In this document: positions 21,431 through 30,294 of the stretch, one piece after another | Layout of the letters: each line of letters opens with the position of its first letter | Numbering within the stretch: position 1 is the stretch's first letter | Assembly (NCBI GenBank): GCA_964653555.1 | Contig: CAZZFT010000001.1 | Span: 1 to 64,000, forward strand | DNA: 64,000 nt | Source: JAHEJV01 sp964653555 | GTDB lineage: Bacteria > Myxococcota_A > UBA9160 > SMWR01 | Reading direction: 5' to 3' | Notes under the pieces: model-generated | Told to the model about the DNA's origin: nothing | What the model saw: the letters and a program-made list of their open reading frames with translations, nothing else | Databases searched by the model: none | Made by a program: the position numbers and the translations under genes

Positions 21431-22633
21431 ATGAAGGTGGGACTCTTCTACTTCCCGGCGATCGGCAGCGGTGACCCCCTGGCCTACGAGCGGCGGAACA
21501 TCGGGAATGATCCGGAGCAGTACGCCTACCTCCTCGAGGACCTGCGGCTCCAGACCCAGCTCGCCGAGGAGCACGGCTTCCACGGGGTCTACTTCGCCGA
21601 ACACCACTTCGACACCGAGGGCTTCGAGCTCTGTCACAACCCGCTGCTCTTCGGCGCCTGGGTCGCGAAGCACACCGAGCGGATCAAGGTCGGTCAACTG
21701 GGCCTGGTGTTGCCCGCGTGGAATCCACTGCGCCTCGCGGAGGACTTCGCCGTCCTCTCCTACATCTTCCCAGAACGCTTCGAGCTCGGCTTCGCCCGTG
21801 GCTTCCAGACGCGCGAGGTGGCGCCCCTGGCTGCCGCGCACCAGATCGAGGGCGCGCTGTCGGACATGAGCGAGGCGGACCAGCGAAACCGTCGCCTCTT
21901 CCTGGAGCACTACGAGATCCTGATGAAGGCGCTTCGCGAGAAGCTCTTCCACTACGCCGGGGAGTTCAACACGGTCCCGCCGAAGGGGCTCGCGTGGACG
22001 AATCCGGCGACCCGGAACTTCGGGGGTGGGGTCGACTCCAGCGGAACGCTCACCGACATCGGCACCATCCCCCCGCTCGAGGGAGCTATGCCCCAGCGCT
22101 GGCAGGCATTCTCGTTCTCGCCGGAGACGATGGAGTGGGCCGCGCGCGAGGGAATGAACCTGGCCATGTTCGAGGTCAAGCCGGAATCCCAGCGCAGGTA
22201 CCAGCAGGTATTCATGGAAGAGGCCAACCGGCACGGTCGCAATCTCCGCTTCGGCGAGGGGATCAGCTACACGCGGGGCTTGCTCTGCCTGGAGGACGGC
22301 GATCGGGCGCGGTCGATCGACAAGGCTGCTTGCGACAAGGTCTGGGGAGAATGGTTCTCGGGCACCGGCTTCACCAACGCCTTCGCGCTCCCCGAAGACG
22401 ACCTGCCGCTCCCCTACACCTACGAGATGCTCGCGGAGCGCGGCTTCAACTTCGTCGGAACCCCCGACGACGTCACGCGCTGCCTCGAGAAGCTCGTGAA
22501 GAACACGAACCTCGAGTACTTCAATCTGCACATCCAGACGGGTGCCGTGCCGCGAGACGTGCTGCTCGAGTCGATCGACTTGTTCGCCCGCAAGGTTCTG
22601 CCGCGATTCGACTTCGAACCGCTCAAGGCCTAG
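21431..22633 (+). CDS. LLM-class flavin-dependent oxidoreductase 2
   Basis: Luciferase-like oxidoreductase of 400 residues, in a longer subgroup than LLM 1. Blocks: GVYFAEHHFDTEGF, VGQLGLVLPAWNPLRLAED, ERFELGFARGFQTREVAPL, and GTPDDVTRCLEKL near the C-terminus. The start ATG at 21431 is preceded by AGGAGGA. It is followed after 32 bases by a close paralogue, so the two are co-transcribed and may form a hetero-oligomer, as LuxA/LuxB do. The upstream gap holds the 27-bp palindrome. Confidence 0.9.
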   Translation: MKVGLFYFPAIGSGDPLAYERRNIGNDPEQYAYLLEDLRLQTQLAEEHGFHGVYFAEHHFDTEGFELCHNPLLFGAWVAKHTERIKVGQLGLVLPAWNPLRLAEDFAVLSYIFPERFELGFARGFQTREVAPLAAAHQIEGALSDMSEADQRNRRLFLEHYEILMKALREKLFHYAGEFNTVPPKGLAWTNPATRNFGGGVDSSGTLTDIGTIPPLEGAMPQRWQAFSFSPETMEWAAREGMNLAMFEVKPESQRRYQQVFMEEANRHGRNLRFGEGISYTRGLLCLEDGDRARSIDKAACDKVWGEWFSGTGFTNAFALPEDDLPLPYTYEMLAERGFNFVGTPDDVTRCLEKLVKNTNLEYFNLHIQTGAVPRDVLLESIDLFARKVLPRFDFEPLKA

Positions 22634-22665
22634 CGAAGTCACCCAGAGATCCGGAGGACGAGGCA

Positions 22666-23877
22666 GTGAAGTTCAGTCTCTTCTACTTCCCGCAGCTCGG
22701 TGGCGGGGATCCGACCAGCTACGACCGCAAGATGATCGGGAAGGACCCCGCCCAGTTCAGGCACCTCTTCGAGGACGTCCGGTGGCAGGCCCAGATGGCC
22801 GACGAGGCGGGCTTCCACGGCTGTTACTTCGCCGAGCACCACTTCGACGTCGAAGGCTTCGAAGCGTCGCCCAATCCGCTGCTCTTCGACCTGTTCGTCG
22901 GCCTCCACACCCAGCGGCTCCGGGTCGGACAGCTCGGCCTGCAGCTGCCGGCGTGGAATCCGATCCGGCTCGCCGAGGACATCGCGACCCTGACCTACTT
23001 CCTCGGCGACCGGCTAGAGCTGGGGTTCGTCCGCGGTTTCCAGAGCCGCGAGATCGCGCCGTTGGCCGCCGCGCACCAGGTCGAAGGCGCGATGTCCGAC
23101 CGCAGCCAGGCGGACCAGCGCAACCGCAGGCTCTTCCAGGAGAACTACGAGATCCTGATGAAGGCGCTCACCGAGGACTTCATCTCCCACGACGGGGAGT
23201 TCCACCAGATCCCTCCGAAGGGGCTGAAGTGGATGAACCCGGCGACGCAGAAGTACGGTGGCGGGGTGGCCCCGGATGGATCGGTGACGCACCTGGGCGT
23301 CGTTCCCAAGCCGAAGGGCCGTGTGCTTCCCCAGCGCTGGCAGGCGTTCTCCTTCTCCGAGGAGACCTTGCGCTGGGCGGGCCGGCAGGGCATGAACCTC
23401 GCCCTGGGCGAGGTCAAGCCGCCGCGCATGAAGGAGATCCAGGACCTGTTCCAGGAGGAATCCGAGAAGGGGGGACGGACGCTCGCGTGGGGCGAGGGCG
23501 TCGGCTACCTGCGGCACATGCTCTGCCTGCCCGATGGCGCCGAAGCGCGACGCCTCGATGCCGCCGGCTCCGAGTATTTGTGGGGTCAGTGGTTCGCGGG
23601 GACAGGCTTCACCGAGCTGTTCCGTTTGCCGGAGGACGATCCGACGAAGATGCTCTCGTACTCCTACGAGCTGCTCCACGACCGGGGCTGGTCCTTCGCC
23701 GGCGATCCGGACCACGTCACGCGCTGCATCGAGAAGCTGCTCCAAGCGAGCAACTGCGAGCACGTGTTCCTCCAGTCGATGACCGGTGTCATCCCCAGCG
23801 ATGCGCTGAAGCGCTCGATGGAGCTCTTCGTCGAGAAGGTGATGCCGCGCTTCGACGTCGAGGGACCCGAGGACTAG
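22666..23877 (+). CDS. LLM-class flavin-dependent oxidoreductase 3
   Basis: Luciferase-like protein of 403 residues, very similar to LLM 2 (FHGCYFAEHHFDVEGFEASP; VGQLGLQLPAWNPIRLAEDI; ELGFVRGFQSREIAPLAAAH) and to LLM 7 at 36657. The GTG start at 22666 has GGAGG eight bases before it. It forms a tandem pair with LLM 2. Its TAG stop shares a CTAG with the convergent LLM 4 gene. Confidence 0.9.
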   Translation: MKFSLFYFPQLGGGDPTSYDRKMIGKDPAQFRHLFEDVRWQAQMADEAGFHGCYFAEHHFDVEGFEASPNPLLFDLFVGLHTQRLRVGQLGLQLPAWNPIRLAEDIATLTYFLGDRLELGFVRGFQSREIAPLAAAHQVEGAMSDRSQADQRNRRLFQENYEILMKALTEDFISHDGEFHQIPPKGLKWMNPATQKYGGGVAPDGSVTHLGVVPKPKGRVLPQRWQAFSFSEETLRWAGRQGMNLALGEVKPPRMKEIQDLFQEESEKGGRTLAWGEGVGYLRHMLCLPDGAEARRLDAAGSEYLWGQWFAGTGFTELFRLPEDDPTKMLSYSYELLHDRGWSFAGDPDHVTRCIEKLLQASNCEHVFLQSMTGVIPSDALKRSMELFVEKVMPRFDVEGPED

Positions 23878-24908
23878 CGGTCCAGAGGCGGGGGATCGCG
23901 GTCGGCTCCGGAAGCGACGCTCAATCGGGGCACCACCTCCTCCACGAAGAGTTCGAGGCTCCTCCAGCCGAGCTCGGGGGCGAGCCCGGCCATGAGCGGG
24001 CTGAGCACCACGGTTCCCTGGGGCGGCAGCGTCGCGATCCGATCTGCGCACGCTTCGGGCGTGAGCACCTCGTACATCCCCGACTCGCGGAGCGCGGTGG
24101 CATCGCTGATCGGGGCGTAGGGACCGCGCACGCCCGCTTCGTGCATCCAGCGTCCGTAGCTGTTCGCCTCGTGCAGAGCGTGGGGCACGATCCGACGCCA
24201 GTCCTCCTCCGGATCCCGAGAGACGTGGAGGAAGATCGGGCCTGCGATGAACTCGATCCGGGGCGGCCGGCCGATCTTCGCGCACTCGTCCCGATAGGCC
24301 TCCCGCAGCCCGGGATCGGGACCACCGGGGAAGAAGCCATCGCCGATCCGCGCGGCGCGGCGCGCCGCCGCCTCGCTATTGCCGCCCAGGAGCAGCGGGG
24401 GCCCCGGCCGCTGGTGCGGGCGGGGTGTCACGCGGGCGGTGACGCCTTCCCAAGCGAAGGGCTCTCCCCGCCACGCGTGACGCAGAGCCTCGACGCCCGC
24501 GCGCATGCGCGAGGGCCTCTCCCGGAGCTCGCGTCCGAACATCGCGAACTCCGGCTCCCGGTAGCCCGCCGCCAGCACGAGGTCGACTCGACCACGACTG
24601 ACGAGATCGAGCACCGCGATGTCCTCCGCGAGGCGCAGGGGGTGGTGGAGGGGCAGGATCAGCGCGGAGAACAGAAGCCTTATGCGTGACGTGCGAGCGG
24701 CCAGCGCCGAGGCCAGCACGAGCGGGGAGGGGCAATAGCCGTCCTCGGCGCCGTGATGCTCGTTGAAGAGGAACCAATCGAAGCAGTCGTGGTCGTCAGC
24801 CCAGGTCGCTTGCTCGAGTGCCGCGGCATAGAGCGCGTCGTCTCCCGCTCCGAAGGCCGGCGAGCGGAGGTCGTAGCGCAACGCGATTTTCGGTGTGCGT
24901 CGGTTCAT
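23874..24908 (-). CDS. LLM-class flavin-dependent oxidoreductase 4
   Basis: Luciferase-like oxidoreductase of 344 residues. Blocks: FDWFLFNEHHGAEDGYCPSP, LPLHHPLRLAEDIAVLD, GRVDLVLAAGYREPEF and LLLGGNSEAAARRAARIGDG. It is closest in layout to LLM 1. The ATG at 24908 matches the domain start, with a weak GGGAAG before it and CATAAT 18 bases upstream as a possible -10. It is divergent from the TetR gene across regulatory element copy 5. Confidence 0.9.
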   Translation of the reverse strand: MNRRTPKIALRYDLRSPAFGAGDDALYAAALEQATWADDHDCFDWFLFNEHHGAEDGYCPSPLVLASALAARTSRIRLLFSALILPLHHPLRLAEDIAVLDLVSRGRVDLVLAAGYREPEFAMFGRELRERPSRMRAGVEALRHAWRGEPFAWEGVTARVTPRPHQRPGPPLLLGGNSEAAARRAARIGDGFFPGGPDPGLREAYRDECAKIGRPPRIEFIAGPIFLHVSRDPEEDWRRIVPHALHEANSYGRWMHEAGVRGPYAPISDATALRESGMYEVLTPEACADRIATLPPQGTVVLSPLMAGLAPELGWRSLELFVEEVVPRLSVASGADRDPPPLDR

Positions 24909-24926
24909 GCTTCCCGTCTGCGGATA

Positions 24927-24950
24927 ATTATGCGACATTTCGTCTCGTAA
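24927..24950. promoter_or_regulatory. Island palindromic element, copy 5 (TetR/LLM 4 gap)
   Basis: It reads ATTATGCGAC, five bases, then GTCTCGTAA. The 9-base arms pair at 7 of 9 positions. It lies between the leftward LLM 4 gene and the rightward TetR gene, where an autoregulating TetR repressor would be expected to bind. Read leftward, the left arm gives CATAAT, a -10 for LLM 4. Confidence 0.6.
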
Positions 24951-25033
24951 CGGCGAGGATCCGTTGGCCCCCGTGGGGAAAGGGGGTTCAGAGCCTCGCG
25001 GCAGGCGCGGTCCGTGCGGCTGCGGAGAGCGAT

Positions 25034-25744
25034 ATGGCCACGTCCTCGGACCGATCGCGCGGCGGGCGCCGCCGAAGCGCCAAGTCCGGCAAGGGGGCCT
25101 CCAACCCCGACGAGCGCCGCGGCCGCCCGCGCCAGGGCAAGGCGGTGGCGCGGGACCTGCCGCGCGACGAGGAGATCATCAAGATCGCCGCGGAGATCTT
25201 CTATCGGCAGGGCTTCGCGGGGACGACGCTCGACGACATCGCCCGCGACGCCGGGATCGTCAAGGGCAGCCTGTATCACTACTTCGATTCGAAAGAAGAG
25301 ATCTACGAGCGGCTGATGAACAACGTCGTCGGCACGCTCGACGTGCGCGAGGAGCTGTCTCGCAACGTGCCGGCCGACGAACGGCTGCTGCATATCCTCC
25401 GCGCCCGGCTCGTCCAGACGACCTCGCATCCCACCGAGGTCGGCTTGATCAGCCGACAGCTGATCCGAATGGACGGACCCGTGGGAGAGTGGGCGCGGAC
25501 GCTCCGACGCGAGAACTTCTCGGTTCTGCGCGAGCTCATCGTGCAGGGACAGCGCGATGGATGCTTCCGACCCGGAGATCCGGACATCCTGGCGGCGACC
25601 ATCATGGGTCTGCTGACCCAGGTCTGCGATTGGTATCGACCGGACGGTCGCGTGAATCGCGAATCGCTGATCGAGGAGATGGCGAAGTTCGTGGTCGGCG
25701 CACTGCGCGATTCCCGGCGAGCCGTGGATCAGGCGAAATCGTGA
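25034..25744 (+). CDS. TetR-family transcriptional regulator
   Basis: TetR/AcrR-type regulator of 236 residues. The first 40 residues are basic and Gly/Arg-rich, an unusual disordered extension. The helix-turn-helix follows near residues 46-92 (AAEIFYRQGFAGTTLDDIAR, then GIVKGSLYHYFDSKEEIY). The ligand-binding half is helical. The last base of the TGA is the first base of the ATG of a nitroreductase gene, so the two are coupled. With the element at 24927 directly upstream, autoregulation is likely, and it is the best candidate to control the shared element across the island. Confidence 0.92.
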   Translation: MATSSDRSRGGRRRSAKSGKGASNPDERRGRPRQGKAVARDLPRDEEIIKIAAEIFYRQGFAGTTLDDIARDAGIVKGSLYHYFDSKEEIYERLMNNVVGTLDVREELSRNVPADERLLHILRARLVQTTSHPTEVGLISRQLIRMDGPVGEWARTLRRENFSVLRELIVQGQRDGCFRPGDPDILAATIMGLLTQVCDWYRPDGRVNRESLIEEMAKFVVGALRDSRRAVDQAKS

Positions 25745-26334
25745 TGGACGCCCTGACGGCCATGGAGACCGCTCGCGCGATCCGGTACCTGAAGCCGGAT
25801 CCGGTTCCGGACGAGCTCCTGCGCAGGCTCGTCCACACCGCCACGCGCGCCTCGAGCCCCGGAAACAGCCAGAACTGGGAATTCGTGATCCTGCGGGAAC
25901 GCTCCAAGAAGGTGCGCATCGCGAAGGCGATCCGCGAGGGGAGCCCGACTCCCCCGGACGCGAGCCAGGCCGATCCGGTCACCCGCCGCATGATTCGCGG
26001 CGCGATGCATCTGATCGACCGCTTCGCCGAGATGCCGGTGATCGTGTTCGTGTGCGGTCGCAATGCCTATCCACCAGGAGCTCCCCTCCAGCGCTTCGTC
26101 TGGTCCACGGTGTATCCCGCCGCGCAGAATCTGATCGTCGCAGCGCGCGCCCTGGGCCTGGGCAGTGCGTTCACGACGCTGCACGAGTTCGCGGGGCCTA
26201 CGATCCGCGACACCCTGGCGATTCCCGAGGACGTGCTGCTCGGGGTGACGATCCCCGTGGGCTTTCCCGATCGGCCCTTCGGGCCGGTCGCGCGGAAGCC
26301 GATCGACGACGTCCTTCACTGGGACGGGTGGTAG
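25744..26334 (+). CDS. Nitroreductase-family protein
   Basis: FMN-dependent nitroreductase-fold protein of 196 residues. Typical blocks: METARAIRYLKPDPVPDELL with the Arg that binds FMN phosphate, ATRASSPGNSQNWEFVIL, and YPAAQNLIVAARALGLGSA. Members reduce nitro groups, quinones or enones. The ATG overlaps the TetR stop (TGATG). It lies in a rightward operon of TetR, nitroreductase and MDR-type oxidoreductase. Confidence 0.9.
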   Translation: MDALTAMETARAIRYLKPDPVPDELLRRLVHTATRASSPGNSQNWEFVILRERSKKVRIAKAIREGSPTPPDASQADPVTRRMIRGAMHLIDRFAEMPVIVFVCGRNAYPPGAPLQRFVWSTVYPAAQNLIVAARALGLGSAFTTLHEFAGPTIRDTLAIPEDVLLGVTIPVGFPDRPFGPVARKPIDDVLHWDGW

Positions 26335-26373
26335 GGCCCGTCCATCCCTTCAGGACTTCAGGAGGAACGAAGC

Positions 26374-27315
26374 ATGCGAGCCGCCTACGTCTCCAAGATG
26401 GGGCTTCCGGACCCTCTCGAGGGCCTCGTGATCGGGGAGCGCCCCGAACCCTCTCCGCCCGCTGGCTGGGAGATCGTGGAGGTCGAGAGCGCGTCGCTCA
26501 ATCGCCACGACCTGTGGCTGCTCAAAGGCGTGTCCGTCGTTCCGGTGACGCCACCGGTGATCCTGGGATGCGACGGTGCGGGACGACACGGCGGCGAAGA
26601 GGTCGTCCTCTACCCGGTGCTCGGTCACGGACCCGATTTCTACATGCTGACCGACGGGGTGGATGGCACCTTCGCGCCGCGGGTCGCCGTGCCTCCCTCC
26701 AGCCTGGTTCGCAAGCCCGCGAACCTCTCCTTCGACGAAGCCTCGTGTCTGCCCACGGCGTACCTGACCGCCTGGAGCGCGCTGGTGACGAAGGCGCGTC
26801 TGCGAGCCGGAGAACGCCTGCTCGTCCAAGGGGTGAGTGGCGGGCTCTCGAACGCCTGCATCTTGCTCGGCAAGGCGCTGGGCGCCCACGTGACGGCGAC
26901 TTCCTCGCGCGGCGACGCACTCGACTTCGCTCGATCCCTCGGTGCGGACGTGGCGGTGCCGTCGGGCGAGACCCTCGACGAGAGCGTGGACGTCGTCATC
27001 GACTCGGTCGGGGCGAAGACCTGGTCCCACTCGATCGGATCCCTGGGCTACGGCGGGCGCATGGTGGTGCTCGGCGCCACCACCGGGATCGACGCCCCCG
27101 CCGAGATCCGTTTCATCTTCCGCAAGGACCTCACGGTGATGGGACACAAGATGGGCACCCTCGAGGAGTTCCGGGCGCTCTGCGCCTTCGTCGAGGAGAA
27201 AGGCGTCCATCCCGTCATCGCCCGTGTGTACGAGAACCTGGAGGGGGTGCGCGACGCGCTGAAGCAGATGGCCGAGGGAAGCCCGCTCGGAAAGCTCGTC
27301 GTCCGTCCGCGCTGA
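26374..27315 (+). CDS. Zinc-independent MDR (quinone oxidoreductase-like) dehydrogenase
   Basis: Medium-chain dehydrogenase/reductase of 313 residues. N-terminal GroES-like part (ASLNRHDLWLLKG, VILGCDGAGR), then a Rossmann fold with VQGVSGGLSNACILLGKALG. I see no catalytic-zinc GHE motif and no structural-zinc cysteine cluster, so it is of the quinone/enoyl reductase type using NAD(P)H. AGGAGGAACGAAGC precedes the ATG. It is the third gene of the TetR operon. Confidence 0.88.
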   Translation: MRAAYVSKMGLPDPLEGLVIGERPEPSPPAGWEIVEVESASLNRHDLWLLKGVSVVPVTPPVILGCDGAGRHGGEEVVLYPVLGHGPDFYMLTDGVDGTFAPRVAVPPSSLVRKPANLSFDEASCLPTAYLTAWSALVTKARLRAGERLLVQGVSGGLSNACILLGKALGAHVTATSSRGDALDFARSLGADVAVPSGETLDESVDVVIDSVGAKTWSHSIGSLGYGGRMVVLGATTGIDAPAEIRFIFRKDLTVMGHKMGTLEEFRALCAFVEEKGVHPVIARVYENLEGVRDALKQMAEGSPLGKLVVRPR

Positions 27316-27324
27316 TCGCGCGGC

Positions 27325-29508
27325 TCACGGTCGCGGCGGTCGGAGAGCCGCGGGCGGGACGCCCGTCAGCACTCGCGAGGCCTCCCGGCTCGTGAACAGG
27401 GGAAGCAGAGGAGGGATCGGCTCGCCCTGGGCCGCTCGCTCGGCGATCCGGACGTAGCCTTCGGTCAACGCATCGCGAGGGCTCGAAGGGTCGTGTGCCC
27501 GCCCGTTCCGCAACACGTCGTCGCTCCGGCCGAGGTGGAGCAGGTCGAAGAGCAGCCGCTGCCGCGCGGCGACGGCCCGCGGAAAGTCCGCGAGGATCCG
27601 CAGCTCCACGGAGACGCCCTGCGGATACAGCCCGAGCGCGGCATAGAGCGCACCGAGCCGCTCCAGGGCGGGTAGGCGCACCCGCGGATCCCGGACGCTG
27701 CTGGCGGCGAGGATCTCCGGAAAGTCGCCGGGCGCGAGCCCGTGGCCGGCCGCCCAGTCGGGTCGCTCACGAATCACCGCTTCCGCGTCGAAGCCGCGGT
27801 CGGGATCGAAGGGGATCCCCTCTCGAAGATAGTAGGCGGAGGCCCGCGCCAGGTCTTCGCGTCCTTCCACGCGGCGCACGTAGACGGCACTGGTCAGGTT
27901 GCGAAAGACGCACACCCAGTCGGGCGCACCCTCGAGCAGCGGCGTCGTGTAGCGAGCCGGCAGGTGCGGATCGCGCACCTGGGGCAGTCCCACGCCGACA
28001 AAGAGGTCCACGTCCCGGCTTCGCAGGACGTCCAGATACCCCTCTCCCGTGGCGGTGCTCCGCGCGCGCATGACCGCTTCGTAGTCGTCCAGGAGTCGTC
28101 GCGGCGGGAAGTTCAGGGTTCCGTTGACGAAGGTCTGGATGCGGGGCGCGAGCCAGTAGCCGAGGAAGCCCCCGAGGTAGTAGTTGCTGAACACGAGCCC
28201 GGACAGCGTCGCGTCCTGCAGGAACCAGACCGCCTCCGCGTGGTAGCGATCGGCGGCGTAGGGCGTGGTGAGGAAAGCCGATAGCTGGGTGGGCACACCC
28301 AGGCGCGTAGGCTTGAGGCCGCCCCAGATCGGAGCCGCTACGAGCAGCGCTGCGAGGGCCAGGGTACATCCCCAGCGGAGCAGCGGGCGCCGAGGTGCGG
28401 ATCGCGCGTCGCCACCGCCTGGACCGAGGGTCAACGGCAGCAGCACCGCGAAGACGGCCAGCCAGTGCAGGCGGATCGCCACGGCCATCGCGGCGGCGGC
28501 GGTCACGGCGAGCGCCAGCAGCACGGGCTCGTCGCGGACGACCGGCCGCGCCGACCGATCGCGCGCGAAGCGCAGCAGCAGGGTCCCTCCCGCGGCGGCC
28601 ACGCCGACCAGCAGAGCGTCGGCGATCAGCCAGGCGAGTAGGCTCATGCGGGTGGCCGCCGCCGGCAGCGCGAACGGGTCGAAGGCCGTCCACTCGTCGC
28701 GCACCATCGGCAGGCGGGCGTCGACAAGGGGCGACAGCGGTGCGAGGTGCTGCGCGATGCCGCGCGGGTTGAGCAGGGCGAGGACCAGCCCGAGGGCGAG
28801 CGCGAAGCCGACCCGCCGCGCCCGAGCCACGGTCGCGTCCCGGGCCGCGATCGCGCCGGCACGGTGCTCCAGGCCTGCGCGCAGCAGCAGCCCCGCCACT
28901 CCCGCGGCGATCAGGATCGGCGCGAGCAAGAACCCGGCATGGGCGTTCGCGCCGAGAACCATCAGCACGCAGGCCGCGGCGACGCGCCCACGGGACGGAG
29001 GCTCGGGGCGCGCGAGCAGGAGCGCGTAGGTCCCGAGCGTCACCAGGATCGTGACGAGCTCCGGACGCAGCTGGACCAGCCGGTACCAGGACACGGCCAG
29101 GAAGGCTCCGGTCGCCAGGGCCGCGGCGGGTGGGTTCGCGCGGCTGGCGCGCCAGGCCAGGTGGGCGACGAGGGCGATGATCGCGAGCACCAGGGCGGTG
29201 TGCACGACCCGCAGCCCCTGGAAGCCGGCGAGGGAGAGGACCCCGTCGGCCGCGACGTCGAACAGCCAAGAGGCCGGCTCCGGTGCGCCGAGGGGAGTCG
29301 CGAGCAGGGGATCTCGGGGGAGCCACGGACCCTCGCTCGCATAGCTCCTGCCCAGCGCGAGGTGCCACCAGAGGTCGTCGGTCGCGATCGGCGCACCGGT
29401 GACCACGAGCACCAGCGCGATCCAGGCCAGCAGCAGAAGGAGCGAGACCACCGCCGACAACGGTACGCGGCGTCGGTGAGCGGATCGGCTCAGCGGGACG
29501 GCACGCAC
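27325..29508 (-). CDS. Multi-pass membrane protein, GT-C glycosyltransferase-like
   Basis: A 727-residue membrane protein with about ten transmembrane helices in the first 400 residues, then a soluble part ending in helical repeat-like sequence. The first outer loop has DDLWWHLALG, the place and style of the acidic motif in GT-C enzymes (ArnT/PMT type). Later comes FSNYYLGGFLGYWLAP. A glycosyl- or mannosyl-type transferase acting outside the membrane is plausible but not shown. The GTG start (29508) overlaps the upstream NorQ-like gene by 19 bases, so later starts are possible. Confidence 0.7.
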   Translation of the reverse strand: MRAVPLSRSAHRRRVPLSAVVSLLLLLAWIALVLVVTGAPIATDDLWWHLALGRSYASEGPWLPRDPLLATPLGAPEPASWLFDVAADGVLSLAGFQGLRVVHTALVLAIIALVAHLAWRASRANPPAAALATGAFLAVSWYRLVQLRPELVTILVTLGTYALLLARPEPPSRGRVAAACVLMVLGANAHAGFLLAPILIAAGVAGLLLRAGLEHRAGAIAARDATVARARRVGFALALGLVLALLNPRGIAQHLAPLSPLVDARLPMVRDEWTAFDPFALPAAATRMSLLAWLIADALLVGVAAAGGTLLLRFARDRSARPVVRDEPVLLALAVTAAAAMAVAIRLHWLAVFAVLLPLTLGPGGGDARSAPRRPLLRWGCTLALAALLVAAPIWGGLKPTRLGVPTQLSAFLTTPYAADRYHAEAVWFLQDATLSGLVFSNYYLGGFLGYWLAPRIQTFVNGTLNFPPRRLLDDYEAVMRARSTATGEGYLDVLRSRDVDLFVGVGLPQVRDPHLPARYTTPLLEGAPDWVCVFRNLTSAVYVRRVEGREDLARASAYYLREGIPFDPDRGFDAEAVIRERPDWAAGHGLAPGDFPEILAASSVRDPRVRLPALERLGALYAALGLYPQGVSVELRILADFPRAVAARQRLLFDLLHLGRSDDVLRNGRAHDPSSPRDALTEGYVRIAERAAQGEPIPPLLPLFTSREASRVLTGVPPAALRPPRP

Positions 29509-30284
29509 GCCTCGAGGATCTCCCGAAGACCCTGCTCGACGGCGGGGTCGTCGCTGAGGGCATCGATCACGGCCGCCTGCGCCGCTTCACGCGCCGGGAG
29601 CCCCGCCGAGACGAGCTTGCCCGCCGCCACCAGCAGACGCGTTGACGCCACCTCGCGCAGCAGACTGCCGTCGAGCCGGCGGATGGATCGCGCCAGGACC
29701 ACGAGCTGCGCAGCGGTCGTCCGATCGATTCCCGATTCGCTGCACACGACCTCGATCTCGATCTCCTCCGGCGGAAAGTCGAACTCGATGGCCACCAACC
29801 GCTGGCGTGTCGATTCCTTGAGCTCCTTGAGGACGCTCTGGTAGCCGGGATTGTAGGAGAGGACGAGACCGAAACCGGGACTCGCGTCGAGCGTGATGCC
29901 GAGTCGCTCGATCGGCAGCTGTCGCCGGTGATCGGCGAGCGGGTGCAGGACGACCACCGTGTCCTGGCGCGCCTCCACCACTTCGTCCAGGTAGCAGAGG
30001 GCTCCCTCCTTGACGGCTCGGGTGAGCGGACCGTCCTCCCAGACCGTCTCGCCTCCCTTCAGGAGGAAGCGACCCACGAGGTCCGCCGCGGAGAGGTCCT
30101 CATGACACGCGACGGTGATCAGGGGGCGGCCCAGCTCGTGCGCCATCGCCTCGACGAAGCGCGTCTTGCCGCAGCCGGTCGGCCCCTTCAGGAGCACTGC
30201 GAGTCCCGAACCGATGGCGGCTCGGAAGATGCGGTCCTCATTGCGCACGTTGACGTAGTACGGACGCGAAGGCGATCCGCTCAT
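29490..30284 (-). CDS. MoxR-family AAA ATPase, NorQ/CbbQ type
   Basis: AAA+ ATPase of 264 residues in the NorQ/CbbQ/NirQ group. Walker A GPTGCGKT is at 34-41, then VACHEDLSAADLVGRFLLKG, and Walker B ALCYLDE at 95-101, with the group-typical segment EARQDTVVVLHPLADHRRQL. Family members act with a VWA-domain partner to insert metals into or reactivate an enzyme (NO reductase, Rubisco). The partner is the next gene upstream. The ATG at 30284 follows GAGAGGGG. No Nor or Rubisco subunit is in the window, so the client is unknown. Confidence 0.92.
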   Translation of the reverse strand: MSGSPSRPYYVNVRNEDRIFRAAIGSGLAVLLKGPTGCGKTRFVEAMAHELGRPLITVACHEDLSAADLVGRFLLKGGETVWEDGPLTRAVKEGALCYLDEVVEARQDTVVVLHPLADHRRQLPIERLGITLDASPGFGLVLSYNPGYQSVLKELKESTRQRLVAIEFDFPPEEIEIEVVCSESGIDRTTAAQLVVLARSIRRLDGSLLREVASTRLLVAAGKLVSAGLPAREAAQAAVIDALSDDPAVEQGLREILEACVPSR

Positions 30285-30294
30285 CGGTCCCCTC